Assembly: GCA_003252455.1 (NCBI GenBank)
Contig: QKED01000043.1
Location: 1 to 64,000, forward strand
Length of the DNA: 64,000 nt
Reading direction: 5' to 3'
DNA from: Gammaproteobacteria bacterium
GTDB lineage: Bacteria > Pseudomonadota > Gammaproteobacteria > Thiohalomonadales > Thiohalomonadaceae
The translations under genes and the position numbers were made by a program. Numbering within the stretch: position 1 is the first letter of the stretch; each line of letters begins with the position of its first letter. This document shows, one piece after another, positions 19,438 through 29,334 of this stretch. Below the pieces are notes generated by a model, which saw only the letters and a list, made by a program, of their open reading frames with translations, was not told where the DNA came from and made no database searches.

Positions 19438-20008
19438 GAACCAGCCTCCGCTTTAGGCTCTTCCTCGTCAGGTGAGGTCTGCATCAGCCGCAGCGTAAAG
19501 CTACGCTCACGTGCATCACCCGCACCCGCCGCAGAGATCACATCCAGTACAGGCTCCTTCAGCCACGGTGAGGCCTCGAGATTGCGCATAAAGGCAGAGA
19601 CACGGGCATTGGATTCCGCCATTCCCTCAATGGTCAGGGCCCGACCGCTCTGGGTCAGGCTGGTCAGATAGAGGCCGTCGGGTACGCTGTTGGCAATCTC
19701 ATCAAACAGGTGCACCGCCTCGGGGCGATTACGCTGCAGACGCTCGATGACTCGCATACGAGCTACAATCTGCTCGCGTTGCTTAGCCAATTCCTCGATC
19801 TGCTTGATCTTCCCCTCGACGATACGGATCTCTTCTTCGAGGAAGCTGTTGCGCGAGTGCTGGTTCTCGATGAGACCGTTCACCTGCATGTGGATAGCGA
19901 CCAAGAGCAGACCGGTAATAAGGACAGCGACGCCAGCGGCAATAGCGAAGTCTCGCTGCCGCTGCTTGCGTAGGTCCGCGCGCCAAGGGAGTAGGTTGAT
20001 CTTCGCCA

Positions 20009-20009
<1 letters not shown>
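19434..20009 (-). CDS. pilN: Type IV pilus assembly protein PilN
   Basis: This 191-residue bitopic membrane protein bridges PilM in the cytoplasm and PilO in the periplasm. The N-terminal INLLPWR motif (residues 4-10) is the known PilM-binding peptide. It is followed by a membrane helix (about 22-42), a coiled coil (about 48-85) and a periplasmic domain (LTSLTQSGRALTIEGMAESNARVSAF). Its start overlaps the pilM stop as TAATG. The C-terminus is acidic. Confidence 0.93.
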
Positions 20010-21106
<1,097 letters not shown>

Positions 21107-21206
21107 TTAGACGAGTTTCATGCCCAATCACATTAAATAGCAGGGTTAACTATAGGTCAATACGTGATTTTACGCTAGACCCGTAGTGAAAATATCACAC
21201 TTTCCT

Positions 21207-21212
21207 TATAAT
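21207..21212 (+). promoter_or_regulatory. Candidate -10 box for ponA
   Basis: A perfect TATAAT lies 32 bases before the ponA ATG. At the best spacing the -35 region (21184-21189, TAGTGA) matches the consensus at only three of six positions. A promoter for ponA must lie in this 159-base gap because the neighbouring gene diverges, but this exact assignment is tentative. Confidence 0.4.
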
Positions 21213-21244
21213 GGACGCCCAATCGGTTGGGACCCTTCCTCTCC

Positions 21245-23659
21245 ATGAAATTGCTGACCCTGCCACTTCGCGCACTCATCGTTCTCATCCTCGTCCCAGC
21301 TGCTATCGCCTTGCTCGGGGCCTTCACCCTGACCACGGGTATCTACGCCTATCTGGCACCCGAGCTCCCGAGTACCAGTGAGCTGGACGAGGTACGGCTG
21401 CAGGAGCCGCTGCGCATCTACAGTAGTGATGGGAAACTGATGGGCGAGTTCGCCAACGAGCGCCGCATCGCCCTCACCTATGATGAGATCCCGCAGCGCA
21501 TGGTCCAGGCGATCCTCGCGGCGGAGGATGACCGCTTCTTCGAGCATCCAGGGGTAGACTATCAAGGGCTCCTGCGCGCGGTATATGAACTGGCACGCAC
21601 AGGGAAGAAAACGCAAGGTGGAAGTACCATCACCATGCAGGTGGCACGCAACTTCTTCCTTACGCCGGAGCGCTCCTTCGTGCGTAAACTGCGTGAGATC
21701 TTCCTCTCGCTGCAGATGGAGACAGAGCTAAGCAAGGAGCGCATCCTCTCCCTCTATCTGAACAAGATCTTCCTTGGTAACCGTGCCTACGGTGTCGCCG
21801 CCGCTGCCCTCACCTACTATGGCAAACCCATCGACCAGCTCGACCTGGCCCAATTCGCCATGATCGCAGGCCTCCCCAAGGCCCCCTCCACGTTCAACCC
21901 CATCGTCAATCCACAACGTGCCAAATTGCGCCGCGACTATGTGCTACGGCGCATGCGCGAGCTGGAATTCATCACCGCAAAGGAGTTTATCGACGCCACC
22001 GCACAACCGCTGACGGCCTCGATCCACACCACGGATATCGACCTCGCTGCCCCATACGTGGCCGAGATGGTGCGTGCCAAGATGGTCGAGGATTACGGTG
22101 ACGACGCCTACAATCTCGGCCTACGCGTCTACACCACCATCGACAGTGGCCTGCAGTTGGCCGCCATCGCCGCCATGCGCAGCGCGCTACACGAATATGA
22201 CGAGCGTCATGGCTACCGTGGCCCTGTGGCGCAAGTCGAGCTCCCTGCCGAGCCCACCACTGAGCAGCTCCAGGCCCTCCTCAAACCCTACCCCAAGGTG
22301 GGAGACCTGCTTCCAGCACTGGTCGTCGGGCTCAAGGAGCGTAGCGCCGTATTGGTGGCCGCCGGAATCAACGCCCCCATCACCTTGGAGTGGGATGCCA
22401 TGAGTTGGGCTCGCCCCTGGCTCAGCAACCACAGCCTCGGCGCCGAGCCAAAGAGTGCCAACAAGATCCTCAGCAGCGGCGACGTGGTCTACCTGCAGCC
22501 CCAATCGAACGGTTGGCGCCTTACCCAAATCCCTCAGGTCAGCGGCGCACTGGTCTCCCTACGCCCGAACGATGGTGCCATCCTCGCCCTCCAGGGCGGG
22601 TACGACTACTTCTATAGCAAGTTCAACCGCGTGATACAGGCCCATCGTCAGCCCGGCTCCAACTTCAAACCCTTCATCTACTCAGCGGCACTGGAGAATG
22701 GCTTCACCGTTGCCAGCACCATCAACGACGCCCCCGTGGTATTCGAGGACAACGCCCTTGAGGGTACCTGGCGCCCAGAGAACTACAGTGGCCAGTTCTT
22801 TGGTCCGACACGCATGCGTGTGGCGCTGTACAACTCGCGAAACCTGGTCTCCATCCGCCTGCTCCTGGCCGTCGGCATCCAGCGCACCCTCGCACATGTC
22901 GCCAAGTTCGGTTTCAACCCCGATGAGCTGCCGCGCAACCTCTCTCTCGCCCTCGGCAGCGCCAACCTCACCCCGCTGCAGGTGGTAAGCGGCTACGCAG
23001 TACTCGCCAACGGTGGTTACCGGGTTGCCCCGTATTTCATCACCCGCATCGAGGACGGCAACGGGAAAGTGCTGTTCCAGGCCGACCCGGCCACCGCCTG
23101 CCTGCCTTGTGCCAACCTGCCCGAGGGTGCCCCAGCGCACCAGGCCGAGCAGAGTATCGACCCGCGCAACACCTACCTGATCACCTCCATGCTGCAGGAT
23201 GTAATCACCCGCGGCACCGGACGGCGCGCACTCGAACTCAAGCGCGGTGACCTGGCCGGCAAGACCGGCACCACCAATGACCAAATGGACGCCTGGTTCT
23301 CCGGCTACAACTCCGATGTGGTCGCCAGCGCCTGGGTCGGCTTCGATACCCCCACCCCCATGGGCCGTGCCGAGACGGGTGGTCGCGCTGCCCTGCCCAT
23401 GTGGATCGACTACATGCGCATCGCCCTAGCCAACGCCCCCGAACATACCCAGGCCGAACCCCCCGGTATGGTACGGGTACGTATAGACCCCACCACTGGG
23501 CTGCGCACCAACAGCGGCAACCCTGCTGCAGTGTTCGAGATCTTCCGCGCCGAACATCTCCCTTCCAGTACCGGCGAATCGGCCCCCATCCCTGGTATGC
23601 CGGGGGGCGCGAGTGGGGGTAGCAGTGGCGGCCCATCTCTGACCGACGAACTCTTCTAA
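21245..23659 (+). CDS. ponA: Penicillin-binding protein 1A (bifunctional transglycosylase/transpeptidase)
   Basis: This class A PBP polymerises and cross-links peptidoglycan. The 804-residue protein has one N-terminal membrane helix, a GT51 domain with EDDRFFEHPGVD and QGGSTITMQVARNFFL (about 90-140), an inserted OB-like region, then the transpeptidase domain. Its active-site motifs are SNFK (in QPGSNFKPFIYSAALE), SRN (in YNSRNLVS) and KTGTT. The C-terminus is a Gly/Ser/Pro-rich tail. The ATG at 21245 is preferred to a TTG at 21227. It is divergent from pilM, as in relatives. Confidence 0.95.
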   Translation: MKLLTLPLRALIVLILVPAAIALLGAFTLTTGIYAYLAPELPSTSELDEVRLQEPLRIYSSDGKLMGEFANERRIALTYDEIPQRMVQAILAAEDDRFFEHPGVDYQGLLRAVYELARTGKKTQGGSTITMQVARNFFLTPERSFVRKLREIFLSLQMETELSKERILSLYLNKIFLGNRAYGVAAAALTYYGKPIDQLDLAQFAMIAGLPKAPSTFNPIVNPQRAKLRRDYVLRRMRELEFITAKEFIDATAQPLTASIHTTDIDLAAPYVAEMVRAKMVEDYGDDAYNLGLRVYTTIDSGLQLAAIAAMRSALHEYDERHGYRGPVAQVELPAEPTTEQLQALLKPYPKVGDLLPALVVGLKERSAVLVAAGINAPITLEWDAMSWARPWLSNHSLGAEPKSANKILSSGDVVYLQPQSNGWRLTQIPQVSGALVSLRPNDGAILALQGGYDYFYSKFNRVIQAHRQPGSNFKPFIYSAALENGFTVASTINDAPVVFEDNALEGTWRPENYSGQFFGPTRMRVALYNSRNLVSIRLLLAVGIQRTLAHVAKFGFNPDELPRNLSLALGSANLTPLQVVSGYAVLANGGYRVAPYFITRIEDGNGKVLFQADPATACLPCANLPEGAPAHQAEQSIDPRNTYLITSMLQDVITRGTGRRALELKRGDLAGKTGTTNDQMDAWFSGYNSDVVASAWVGFDTPTPMGRAETGGRAALPMWIDYMRIALANAPEHTQAEPPGMVRVRIDPTTGLRTNSGNPAAVFEIFRAEHLPSSTGESAPIPGMPGGASGGSSGGPSLTDELF

Positions 23660-23669
23660 GACCAAAGCT

Positions 23670-24275
23670 ATGGCCCGTAATCACTCCCGTCAGTCCCGCC
23701 AGCAGCAGGGCCAACTGGCCGAACAGGCCGCGCGTTGGCTGCTCGATCGTGGTACCCACGACTTTGAGGCGGCACGGCGCTACCTGAGCGAGCGCCTCGG
23801 TGCCTCACGCCGCGAGCTACCGAGCAACGAGGCGATAGACCAAGCACTTATCGACTATCAGCAACTGTTCCACGCCACGTCTTACACGGCCCAGCTCACC
23901 GCCTTACGTCTAGCCGCCCTGGGCACCATGCGCATGCTCACACCGTTTCGCCCCCGCCTGGTCGGCGAGCTGCTCGATGGTGCCCTGGTCGCACGAACAC
24001 CGGTACGCCTGCACATCCAGGCCGACACCCCTGAGCAGGTGGCCATCTACCTACTCGACCGCAAAGTCCCCTATCAGCTCGATCAGTGCAGCCTGCGCTT
24101 CGGTCCAAACCAAAGGCGTGAACTACCGCTGATCCGCTTCGAGGCGGACCAGCAGACCATCGAACTGACGATTTTCGGCCATGACGGGCCCCCCCAGGCC
24201 CCGCTGAGCCCGGTAGATGGACGCCCCATGCGGCGTCTGAGTCTGGAGGAGGTCGAGGCCCGCGTAGGGGCCTGA
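23670..24275 (+). CDS. Conserved hypothetical protein, possible nucleotidyltransferase-like domain
   Basis: This soluble protein of 201 residues starts 11 bases after the ponA stop. The N-terminus is basic and Gln-rich (RNHSRQSRQQQGQ). The middle part (FRPRLVGELLDGALVARTPVRLHIQADTPEQVAIYLLDRKVPY) resembles a proteobacterial family in which 'GxLLxGxA...I.LH.F.D' suggests a minimal nucleotidyltransferase-like fold. Some database relatives are labelled UDP-N-acetylmuramate-alanine ligase, which this short protein cannot be. No catalytic Asp pair is clear. Function is unknown; placement suggests only a possible shared transcript with ponA. Confidence 0.6.
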   Translation: MARNHSRQSRQQQGQLAEQAARWLLDRGTHDFEAARRYLSERLGASRRELPSNEAIDQALIDYQQLFHATSYTAQLTALRLAALGTMRMLTPFRPRLVGELLDGALVARTPVRLHIQADTPEQVAIYLLDRKVPYQLDQCSLRFGPNQRRELPLIRFEADQQTIELTIFGHDGPPQAPLSPVDGRPMRRLSLEEVEARVGA

Positions 24276-24296
24276 GGCAGGCAGTAATCGGCGAGG

Positions 24297-24322
24297 GGCC
24301 GGGCCCCGAGCGGGGACCGGCC
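24297..24322. terminator. GC-rich hairpin between converging genes
   Basis: A 6-bp GGCCGG/CCGGCC stem continues, after one mismatch, into four further G-C pairs with a GAGC loop. It lies between the converging hypothetical gene and dsbC. It has no U-tract on either strand, so it may block read-through or be a processing/stabilising structure rather than a classical intrinsic terminator. Confidence 0.45.
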
Positions 24323-24334
24323 AGGGTGACAGGC

Positions 24335-25072
24335 TCAGCTGCCCTTCTTACGCCCTTCGAGCATCTTCAACATGCGCTGTGCGGGGAGATAGCCGGGTAC
24401 CAGGGTGCCATCCTCCAGTACCAGAGAGGGGGTGCCGGTGACACCGACATCGTGACCCAGATTCAACTGCGCCTCGACCGGATTGGTGCACTCTTTGGTC
24501 TCAGGCATCTCGCCACTCTTGGCCGCATTCATCGCTGCCCGACGATCGTCGGCACACCAGACAGAGACCGCCTTGTTGTAGGAGACCGAACCCACCCCGG
24601 CACGCGGGAAGGCCAGATAGCGCACCGTAATGCCCAGCTCATTGAGCTCGCCCATCTCGCTGTGCAGCTTGCGGCAGTAGCCGCAATCGATGTCGGTGAA
24701 GACGGTGATCACGTGGCGCTGCTCACCCTTGGCCGGAAAGATGATCATATCCTTTTCGTCCAGTGCGGCCATCGCCTTGAGCCGCGCGGCCCCCTTCTTC
24801 GTCTCAGTCAGGTTCTCCTGGGTCTGCAGGTCGATGATCTCGCCACGCACCAGGTAACGCCCATCACTGGAGAAGTAGTAGATGTCACCGTTCAGTTCCG
24901 CCTCGTAGAGCCCGCCTAGCGGACTCTCACTGACGCTGCCGACCACGGTACCGGGCAGCACCTGACCGATCACACTGCGGATACGCGCCTCCACATCCGC
25001 ATCGGCTGAGGCGACGCCCCATGGGGCGATGAGCGCGCTGCCGAGCAGCAGGGTGGAAAGGGTCTTCTTCAT
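24335..25072 (-). CDS. dsbC: Periplasmic disulfide isomerase DsbC
   Basis: It rearranges wrong disulfides in the periplasm. The 245-residue precursor has a signal peptide (MKKTLSTLLLGSALIAPWGVASA), an N-terminal dimerisation domain and a thioredoxin domain with the active site CGYC in FTDIDCGYCRKLHSEM. The cis-Pro loop VTGTPSLV is present, and a second Cys pair (WC...EC) is as in DsbC. The start at 25072 has GGAG upstream; an earlier in-frame codon would overlap yajQ. It lies just downstream of yajQ. Confidence 0.93.
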   Translation of the reverse strand: MKKTLSTLLLGSALIAPWGVASADADVEARIRSVIGQVLPGTVVGSVSESPLGGLYEAELNGDIYYFSSDGRYLVRGEIIDLQTQENLTETKKGAARLKAMAALDEKDMIIFPAKGEQRHVITVFTDIDCGYCRKLHSEMGELNELGITVRYLAFPRAGVGSVSYNKAVSVWCADDRRAAMNAAKSGEMPETKECTNPVEAQLNLGHDVGVTGTPSLVLEDGTLVPGYLPAQRMLKMLEGRKKGS

Positions 25073-25088
25073 CAGGAACACTCCGGTA

Positions 25089-25571
25089 TTAGTCACGAAA
25101 ATTGGTGTATTGCAGCGGCACGCCCAACTCGGCCTGGCGCAGCATGGCCATGGCCGCCTGGAGGTCGTCGCGCTTCTTGCCGGTCACACGGACCTGATCG
25201 CCCTGGATGCTCGCCTGCACCTTGAGCTTGCTCTCTTTAACGAGCTTGATGATCTTCTTGCCCAGTTCCTTGTCGACCCCCTGAACCAGCTCCATGCGCA
25301 TCCGCGCACGCATGCCGTGCTGCTCCACGGGTCCACTCTTGAGCGCCTGCACATCGATGCCACGCTTAGCAGCCTTCTGGTAGAGCACATCGATGATCTG
25401 CCGCACCTGGAAGTCGTTCTCCGCCTCCAGCAACAGGGCCTCACCCTGCATCTCTACCTTGGCGTCACTCCCTTTGAAATCGAATCGGTTGGAGAGTTCA
25501 CGGTTGGTCTGATCCAGGGTATTGGTCAGCTCGTGCTGATCCACCTCGGAGACGATATCGAACGAGGGCAT
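25089..25571 (-). CDS. yajQ: YajQ-family nucleotide-binding protein
   Basis: This 160-residue protein belongs to a family binding cyclic di-GMP or nucleic acid in some species. The opening MPSFDIVSEVDQHELTNTLD, the segment NRFDFKGSDAKVE and the ending VPLQYTNFRD are characteristic. It has the two-domain ferredoxin-like layout of the family and is expected in the cytoplasm. AAGGTG sits before the ATG. Whether it binds cyclic di-GMP here is inferred from relatives only. Confidence 0.92.
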   Translation of the reverse strand: MPSFDIVSEVDQHELTNTLDQTNRELSNRFDFKGSDAKVEMQGEALLLEAENDFQVRQIIDVLYQKAAKRGIDVQALKSGPVEQHGMRARMRMELVQGVDKELGKKIIKLVKESKLKVQASIQGDQVRVTGKKRDDLQAAMAMLRQAELGVPLQYTNFRD

Positions 25572-25628
25572 GGGGTCACCTTTTACAATCCACAGGGCTG
25601 GCCATTATCACCCCAAGCCAAGGCCCCC

Positions 25629-26534
25629 TCAACCGCGCGGATGGTGCTGAGCGTGCAACTTTTGCAGCCGTTCACGTGCGATATGCGTGTAGATCTGCGT
25701 CGTGGAGAGACTACTGTGACCGAGTAGAAGCTGCACCACGCGCAGGTCGGCGCCGTGGTTGAGCAGGTGGGTGGCGAAGGCGTGTCGCAGGGTGTGTGGC
25801 GAAAGGGTGCTGGTGATCCCGGCAAGTTGGGCATAGCGCTTGATCAACTGCCAAAAGGCCTGCCGCGACATGGCACGACCAAGTCGCGATGGGAACAGCA
25901 CATCACTCGCACGCCCCTTGAGCAGCGCCCCATGTGCCTGCTGTAGATAACGTTCGAGCCAATATGCAGCCTCCTCCCCGAGCGGTACCAACCGCTCCTT
26001 GTCGCCCTTCCCCACCACCCGCAGCACCCCCATGGAGAGGTTCACTTGCGGCTGGAGCAGCCCGACCAGTTCGCTCACACGCAGACCGGTGGCGTAGAGC
26101 AGTTCGAGCATGGCGCGATCACGCAGCCCGAGGGGCTCATCGACCAAAGGGGCACGCAACAGCGCCTCGACCTGCGCCTCGCTGAGGGATTTAGGCAGAG
26201 GACGACCTAGGCGCGGGGGCTCTATTCCCTCACTCGGGTCGACATCGACCAGCCCCGCGCGCTTCAAGTGACTGTAGAAGCGTCTCAGGGTCGAGAGTAG
26301 GCGGGCATTGCTGCGCGCATGTCGCCCCTGCGCGCTGCGACGATAGAGGTAATCGAGCAGTTCAAAGCGACTGGCGTGCTCAAGCGCCCCGCCCTGCCCC
26401 TCCAGGTGACGTGCTAGGCCGAGTAGGTCCTGACGATAAGCGGCCAGGGTGTTGATGCTCAGACCCCGCTCCAACCAGAGGGCATCGGTAAACCCTTCGA
26501 TGAGGGCGAGGGCGGCGTCAGAGGGCGCGTTCAT
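25629..26534 (-). CDS. xerD: Site-specific tyrosine recombinase XerD
   Basis: It resolves chromosome dimers at dif together with XerC. The 301-residue protein has a SAM-like N-terminal DNA-binding domain (about 1-95) and the catalytic domain with Arg in YATGLRVSELVGL, Lys in GKGDKERLVPL, HTLRHAFATHLL, and LGHSSLSTTQIYTH holding the nucleophilic Tyr. The ATG at 26534 fits the family and overlaps the end of ogt by 17 bases. The long upstream open frame is antisense-type shadow sequence. XerD rather than XerC is favoured by overall similarity, not proven. Confidence 0.88.
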   Translation of the reverse strand: MNAPSDAALALIEGFTDALWLERGLSINTLAAYRQDLLGLARHLEGQGGALEHASRFELLDYLYRRSAQGRHARSNARLLSTLRRFYSHLKRAGLVDVDPSEGIEPPRLGRPLPKSLSEAQVEALLRAPLVDEPLGLRDRAMLELLYATGLRVSELVGLLQPQVNLSMGVLRVVGKGDKERLVPLGEEAAYWLERYLQQAHGALLKGRASDVLFPSRLGRAMSRQAFWQLIKRYAQLAGITSTLSPHTLRHAFATHLLNHGADLRVVQLLLGHSSLSTTQIYTHIARERLQKLHAQHHPRG

Positions 26535-26991
26535 GCCGCAACAACCACGCCTTGAACTCCAGTTCCGGGCCCTGGGTGGCACCGGCGTACCCACCAAGCC
26601 CCTTCTGTGCGACCACACGGTGACACGGGATGAGCAGGGCGATCGGGTTGGCCCGACACGCCCCCGCCACCGCCCGGGGGGAGCTAGTGAGCTGTCTGGC
26701 CAGGTCACCATAACTACGTGTCTGACCGTGGGGTATCTCACGCAGGGCAGACCAGACGTGCCGTTGGAAGGGGGTGCCGACGGGGGCGAGTAGCACCCCA
26801 TCTGGGGGTGGAGTGCCACGAAAGAAGGCCTCGATGAGGGCCTGCGCCACCACGTCTCCCCCCTCACCGTTGGGAGTTTCGATAGCCGTCGGGGTAAGTG
26901 CCAACCCGACCAAGGCAGCCCCGTCGAAGGTCAGCCGGGCCGCACGATGGTAGGGGCTGGCCGACGGCAGGGGTAGACTGACCTCCCTCAC
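26518..26991 (-). CDS. ogt: Methylated-DNA-protein-cysteine methyltransferase
   Basis: It repairs O6-alkylguanine by transferring the alkyl group to its own cysteine. The active site IPCHRVVA is present at about 121-128, with the helix-turn-helix region IPHGQTRSYGDLARQLTSSPRAVAGACRANPIAL before it. At 157 residues it is the short Ogt/AGT form without an Ada regulatory domain. The start overlaps the stop of the upstream repeat-protein gene (ATGA) and its end overlaps xerD, so three genes are tightly packed. Confidence 0.9.
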   Translation of the reverse strand: MREVSLPLPSASPYHRAARLTFDGAALVGLALTPTAIETPNGEGGDVVAQALIEAFFRGTPPPDGVLLAPVGTPFQRHVWSALREIPHGQTRSYGDLARQLTSSPRAVAGACRANPIALLIPCHRVVAQKGLGGYAGATQGPELEFKAWLLRHERAL

Positions 26992-28898
26992 CCCTTTGCA
27001 GGCCGATTTGCCGCCGCACTACGCAGCAGCTTGAGCTGCTCTAGGTCACGCAGCAGTTGCGCCTTGCGCTCGGCCTGGTCGGCCACTTTGAGGAGTTGGC
27101 GATAGAGGTTCTCCGCATCCTGGAACATCTCTGCCTTCACCAGCGCCTTGGCGGCTTGATAGCGGGCGGTCTGCGCCCATGGATCCATACTTGCCTTATC
27201 GAGGATGATGGCTGACTGCAGGTAAAGATACCCAGCCTCCAACCAACGCGCCTGGGCAAAACGCGAATCGGCCATCCAGAAGAGCAACTCGCGTTTGATC
27301 TGCAGGTCTTGGACTCGCTCGTAAAGTACCAAGAAGAGCTCATAGGCGGCATCGTAGTGCTCCACCGTCTGTAGGTCGAAGAGCCCCTGCACATAGCGGT
27401 CGAACTGCTGGGTATCCATGCCACCCAGCTTGTCGAGCATGCCGCGTAGGATCTTCTCGCCCTGTTCGTGTTCGCCGGTGAGGAGGAAGACCTTGGCCCG
27501 GCGTAGCTCCCAGCTGATGGCATCGGCCCCGGCCGGAGGGGCGTCGAAGCCCTTGAGCAGGCGCGCGGCCAAGTCGAGGTCGGCGGTGGCGAGGGCGAAA
27601 TCCACCAGCACACGCCGCACCACCTCGGGGATCGCCACCACTTCGATAAAGCGTGGCGAGGTGAGATAGAGCCGCTCGACCAACCAGCGTCCCTGCTCAT
27701 TGTCGTTCAGCAACAAACGGGCGAGGCTGCGATGGTAGTCGGCCCGCGCGCTATCGTCATAGCTGTAGAGGGAGAGGAAGGCGTAGATGGCACGTGCGGC
27801 GGTGGGCTCACCCTTCTCATGACGTTCGGCGAGCTTGACCCAGTCGGCGTCGCGCCCAACCAGTAGACGCTTGCGGTTGCCCAGGTCTCGGGCCAGGTCG
27901 AGATAGGCCTGCCAGAGCTGCTCCGAATCGAGCGGCACCAGGCGCGACACACGTGCGTCCACACGCTTACGCGCGAAGAGCCCCTCGAGTGCCTCGGTAC
28001 GGGCCTGCAGGTCACCGGCGCTGCCAGCCGCCTCGGCGAGCACTGCATAGTAGAGCGCGCCGGGGTCATCCTCGGCCTTACCTCGCAGCCTTAGCAACTG
28101 CTTGACCACCCCCTTTGCGTCACTGCCATTACGCAGTCGCGCGAGCCAGTAGAGGGGCATGGTCTGGGGATTATCCAGCCCCTTCAACTCCACCTCGGCC
28201 TCACTGGCACGATCGTTGTTGAGCAACACCTGGGCGAACAAGGTCACGGCATCCGCATCACCGCGTCCGTAGTCCTGCCGATAGCGCAACATAGCGGCAT
28301 AGGCATCCGCCTCGCGCCCTTCACTCAGGTAGGCCTGGATCACCAATTGGCGCCACTCCGCCAACTGGGTATCGTCGCTCCCTTGTGGGTGTTCCCACAT
28401 CAATCCGAGCAGCAACTCACGCCCACGCAGCGGCTCACCCTGATCGATCAAGGCGCGCGCGCGCATGCTCACTGCCCAGCGGCGAAAGCCCTCATCGACC
28501 CCCTTGGGCAAGGACGCGAGGCGTGCGTCGAAGCGCTCCCAGAGACCATTCTCGGTAAGGATGGTGATGCGCAACCGCTCCCAGTAGAGCCAATCGGTCA
28601 GGTCGCCACCCGGTTTGGGCTGCTTCTGGTCGAGCATGGCCAGCGCCAGGTGGGGGGTCTGGGCACGCACCAGACGACGCACCAGCTTGGCCCCGTCGGG
28701 TACCACCACCTCGACCGGGGGCGACACGACCGGGGTAGCGGTCGCCACAGGTGGCGTGGCATCAGCCGGGAGAGTCTCCGCCTGCGGCGTGGCGGCGAGA
28801 ACGAGGAGTAACAAGGGGCTGGCAAGCAACGAAAAAAAACGGATACCGCCACTGGGGCGGTATCCGTTCTTTATGCCGCTGTGCTGGACTGGGCGCAT
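26988..28898 (-). CDS. Secreted TPR-like helical-repeat protein
   Basis: This protein of about 636 residues has an N-terminal signal-like segment (FFSLLASPLLLLVLAATPQA), a Pro/Thr linker, then a long all-helical body with TPR-like periodicity and characteristic pairs such as GRELLLGLMWEHP, QARWLEAGYLYLQSA and MFQDAENLYRQLLKVAD. It is likely a periplasmic scaffold; function is unknown. The ATG at 28898 has GGGAG upstream, but the rplS terminator hairpin (28832-28866) lies inside the first codons. A TTG just after the hairpin is the alternative start, giving a signal peptide without basic residues. Confidence 0.65.
   Translation of the reverse strand: MRPVQHSGIKNGYRPSGGIRFFSLLASPLLLLVLAATPQAETLPADATPPVATATPVVSPPVEVVVPDGAKLVRRLVRAQTPHLALAMLDQKQPKPGGDLTDWLYWERLRITILTENGLWERFDARLASLPKGVDEGFRRWAVSMRARALIDQGEPLRGRELLLGLMWEHPQGSDDTQLAEWRQLVIQAYLSEGREADAYAAMLRYRQDYGRGDADAVTLFAQVLLNNDRASEAEVELKGLDNPQTMPLYWLARLRNGSDAKGVVKQLLRLRGKAEDDPGALYYAVLAEAAGSAGDLQARTEALEGLFARKRVDARVSRLVPLDSEQLWQAYLDLARDLGNRKRLLVGRDADWVKLAERHEKGEPTAARAIYAFLSLYSYDDSARADYHRSLARLLLNDNEQGRWLVERLYLTSPRFIEVVAIPEVVRRVLVDFALATADLDLAARLLKGFDAPPAGADAISWELRRAKVFLLTGEHEQGEKILRGMLDKLGGMDTQQFDRYVQGLFDLQTVEHYDAAYELFLVLYERVQDLQIKRELLFWMADSRFAQARWLEAGYLYLQSAIILDKASMDPWAQTARYQAAKALVKAEMFQDAENLYRQLLKVADQAERKAQLLRDLEQLKLLRSAAANRPAKG
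28832..28866 (-). terminator. Intrinsic terminator after rplS
   Basis: An 11-bp perfect stem (CGGATACCGCC paired with GGCGGTATCCG) with a 5-base loop is followed on the minus strand by eight U residues. It is the evident end of the rpsP-rimM-trmD-rplS transcript. It overlaps the likely 5' coding part of the following gene. Confidence 0.85.
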
Positions 28899-28953
28899 AG
28901 GCGACTCCCGACCCATCGGCGGCAGGCCGATGGGCTCACAGCAGTGGTGAAGC

Positions 28954-29298
28954 TTAGAGCTTCTCCTTGATGCGGGCGGCCTTACCGGTACGCTCACGCA
29001 GATAGTAGAGCTTGGCGCGGCGGACATCACCACGACGCTTCACGGTGATGGAGTCGACCAGCGGGCTGTAGGTCTGGAAGACGCGCTCCACACCCTCGCC
29101 GTGGGACATCTTGCGCACGGTGAAGGAGGAGTTCAGACCGCGGTTGCTCTTGGCGATGCAGACACCCTCGAAGGCCTGCAGACGCTCGCGCTCACCCTCT
29201 TTCACCTTCACCTGTACGACCAGGGTGTCGCCAGGAGCGAAGGTGGGGACTTCACGCCCCATCTGTTCCTTTTCCAGTTCTTCGATGATGTTGCTCAT
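28954..29298 (-). CDS. rplS: 50S ribosomal protein L19
   Basis: This protein lies at the interface of the ribosomal subunits. The 114-residue sequence has the family pattern [12 protein letters not shown], a [31 protein letters not shown]-like core and the C-terminal [16 protein letters not shown]. The ATG at 29298 has GGAG at normal spacing; an ATG six bases upstream is too close to that site. It is last in the conserved rpsP-rimM-trmD-rplS operon. Confidence 0.95.
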   Translation of the reverse strand: MSNIIEELEKEQMGREVPTFAPGDTLVVQVKVKEGERERLQAFEGVCIAKSNRGLNSSFTVRKMSHGEGVERVFQTYSPLVDSITVKRRGDVRRAKLYYLRERTGKAARIKEKL

Positions 29299-29334
29299 TG
29301 CCATAACTCCAGAGATAGATCCGCTGATTATACA

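Noticed and set aside
26535-26867. N-terminal extension of the xerD frame
   Set aside because: It lies wholly inside ogt in another frame and is Arg/Pro/Ser-rich; XerD family proteins start at the ATG at 26534.
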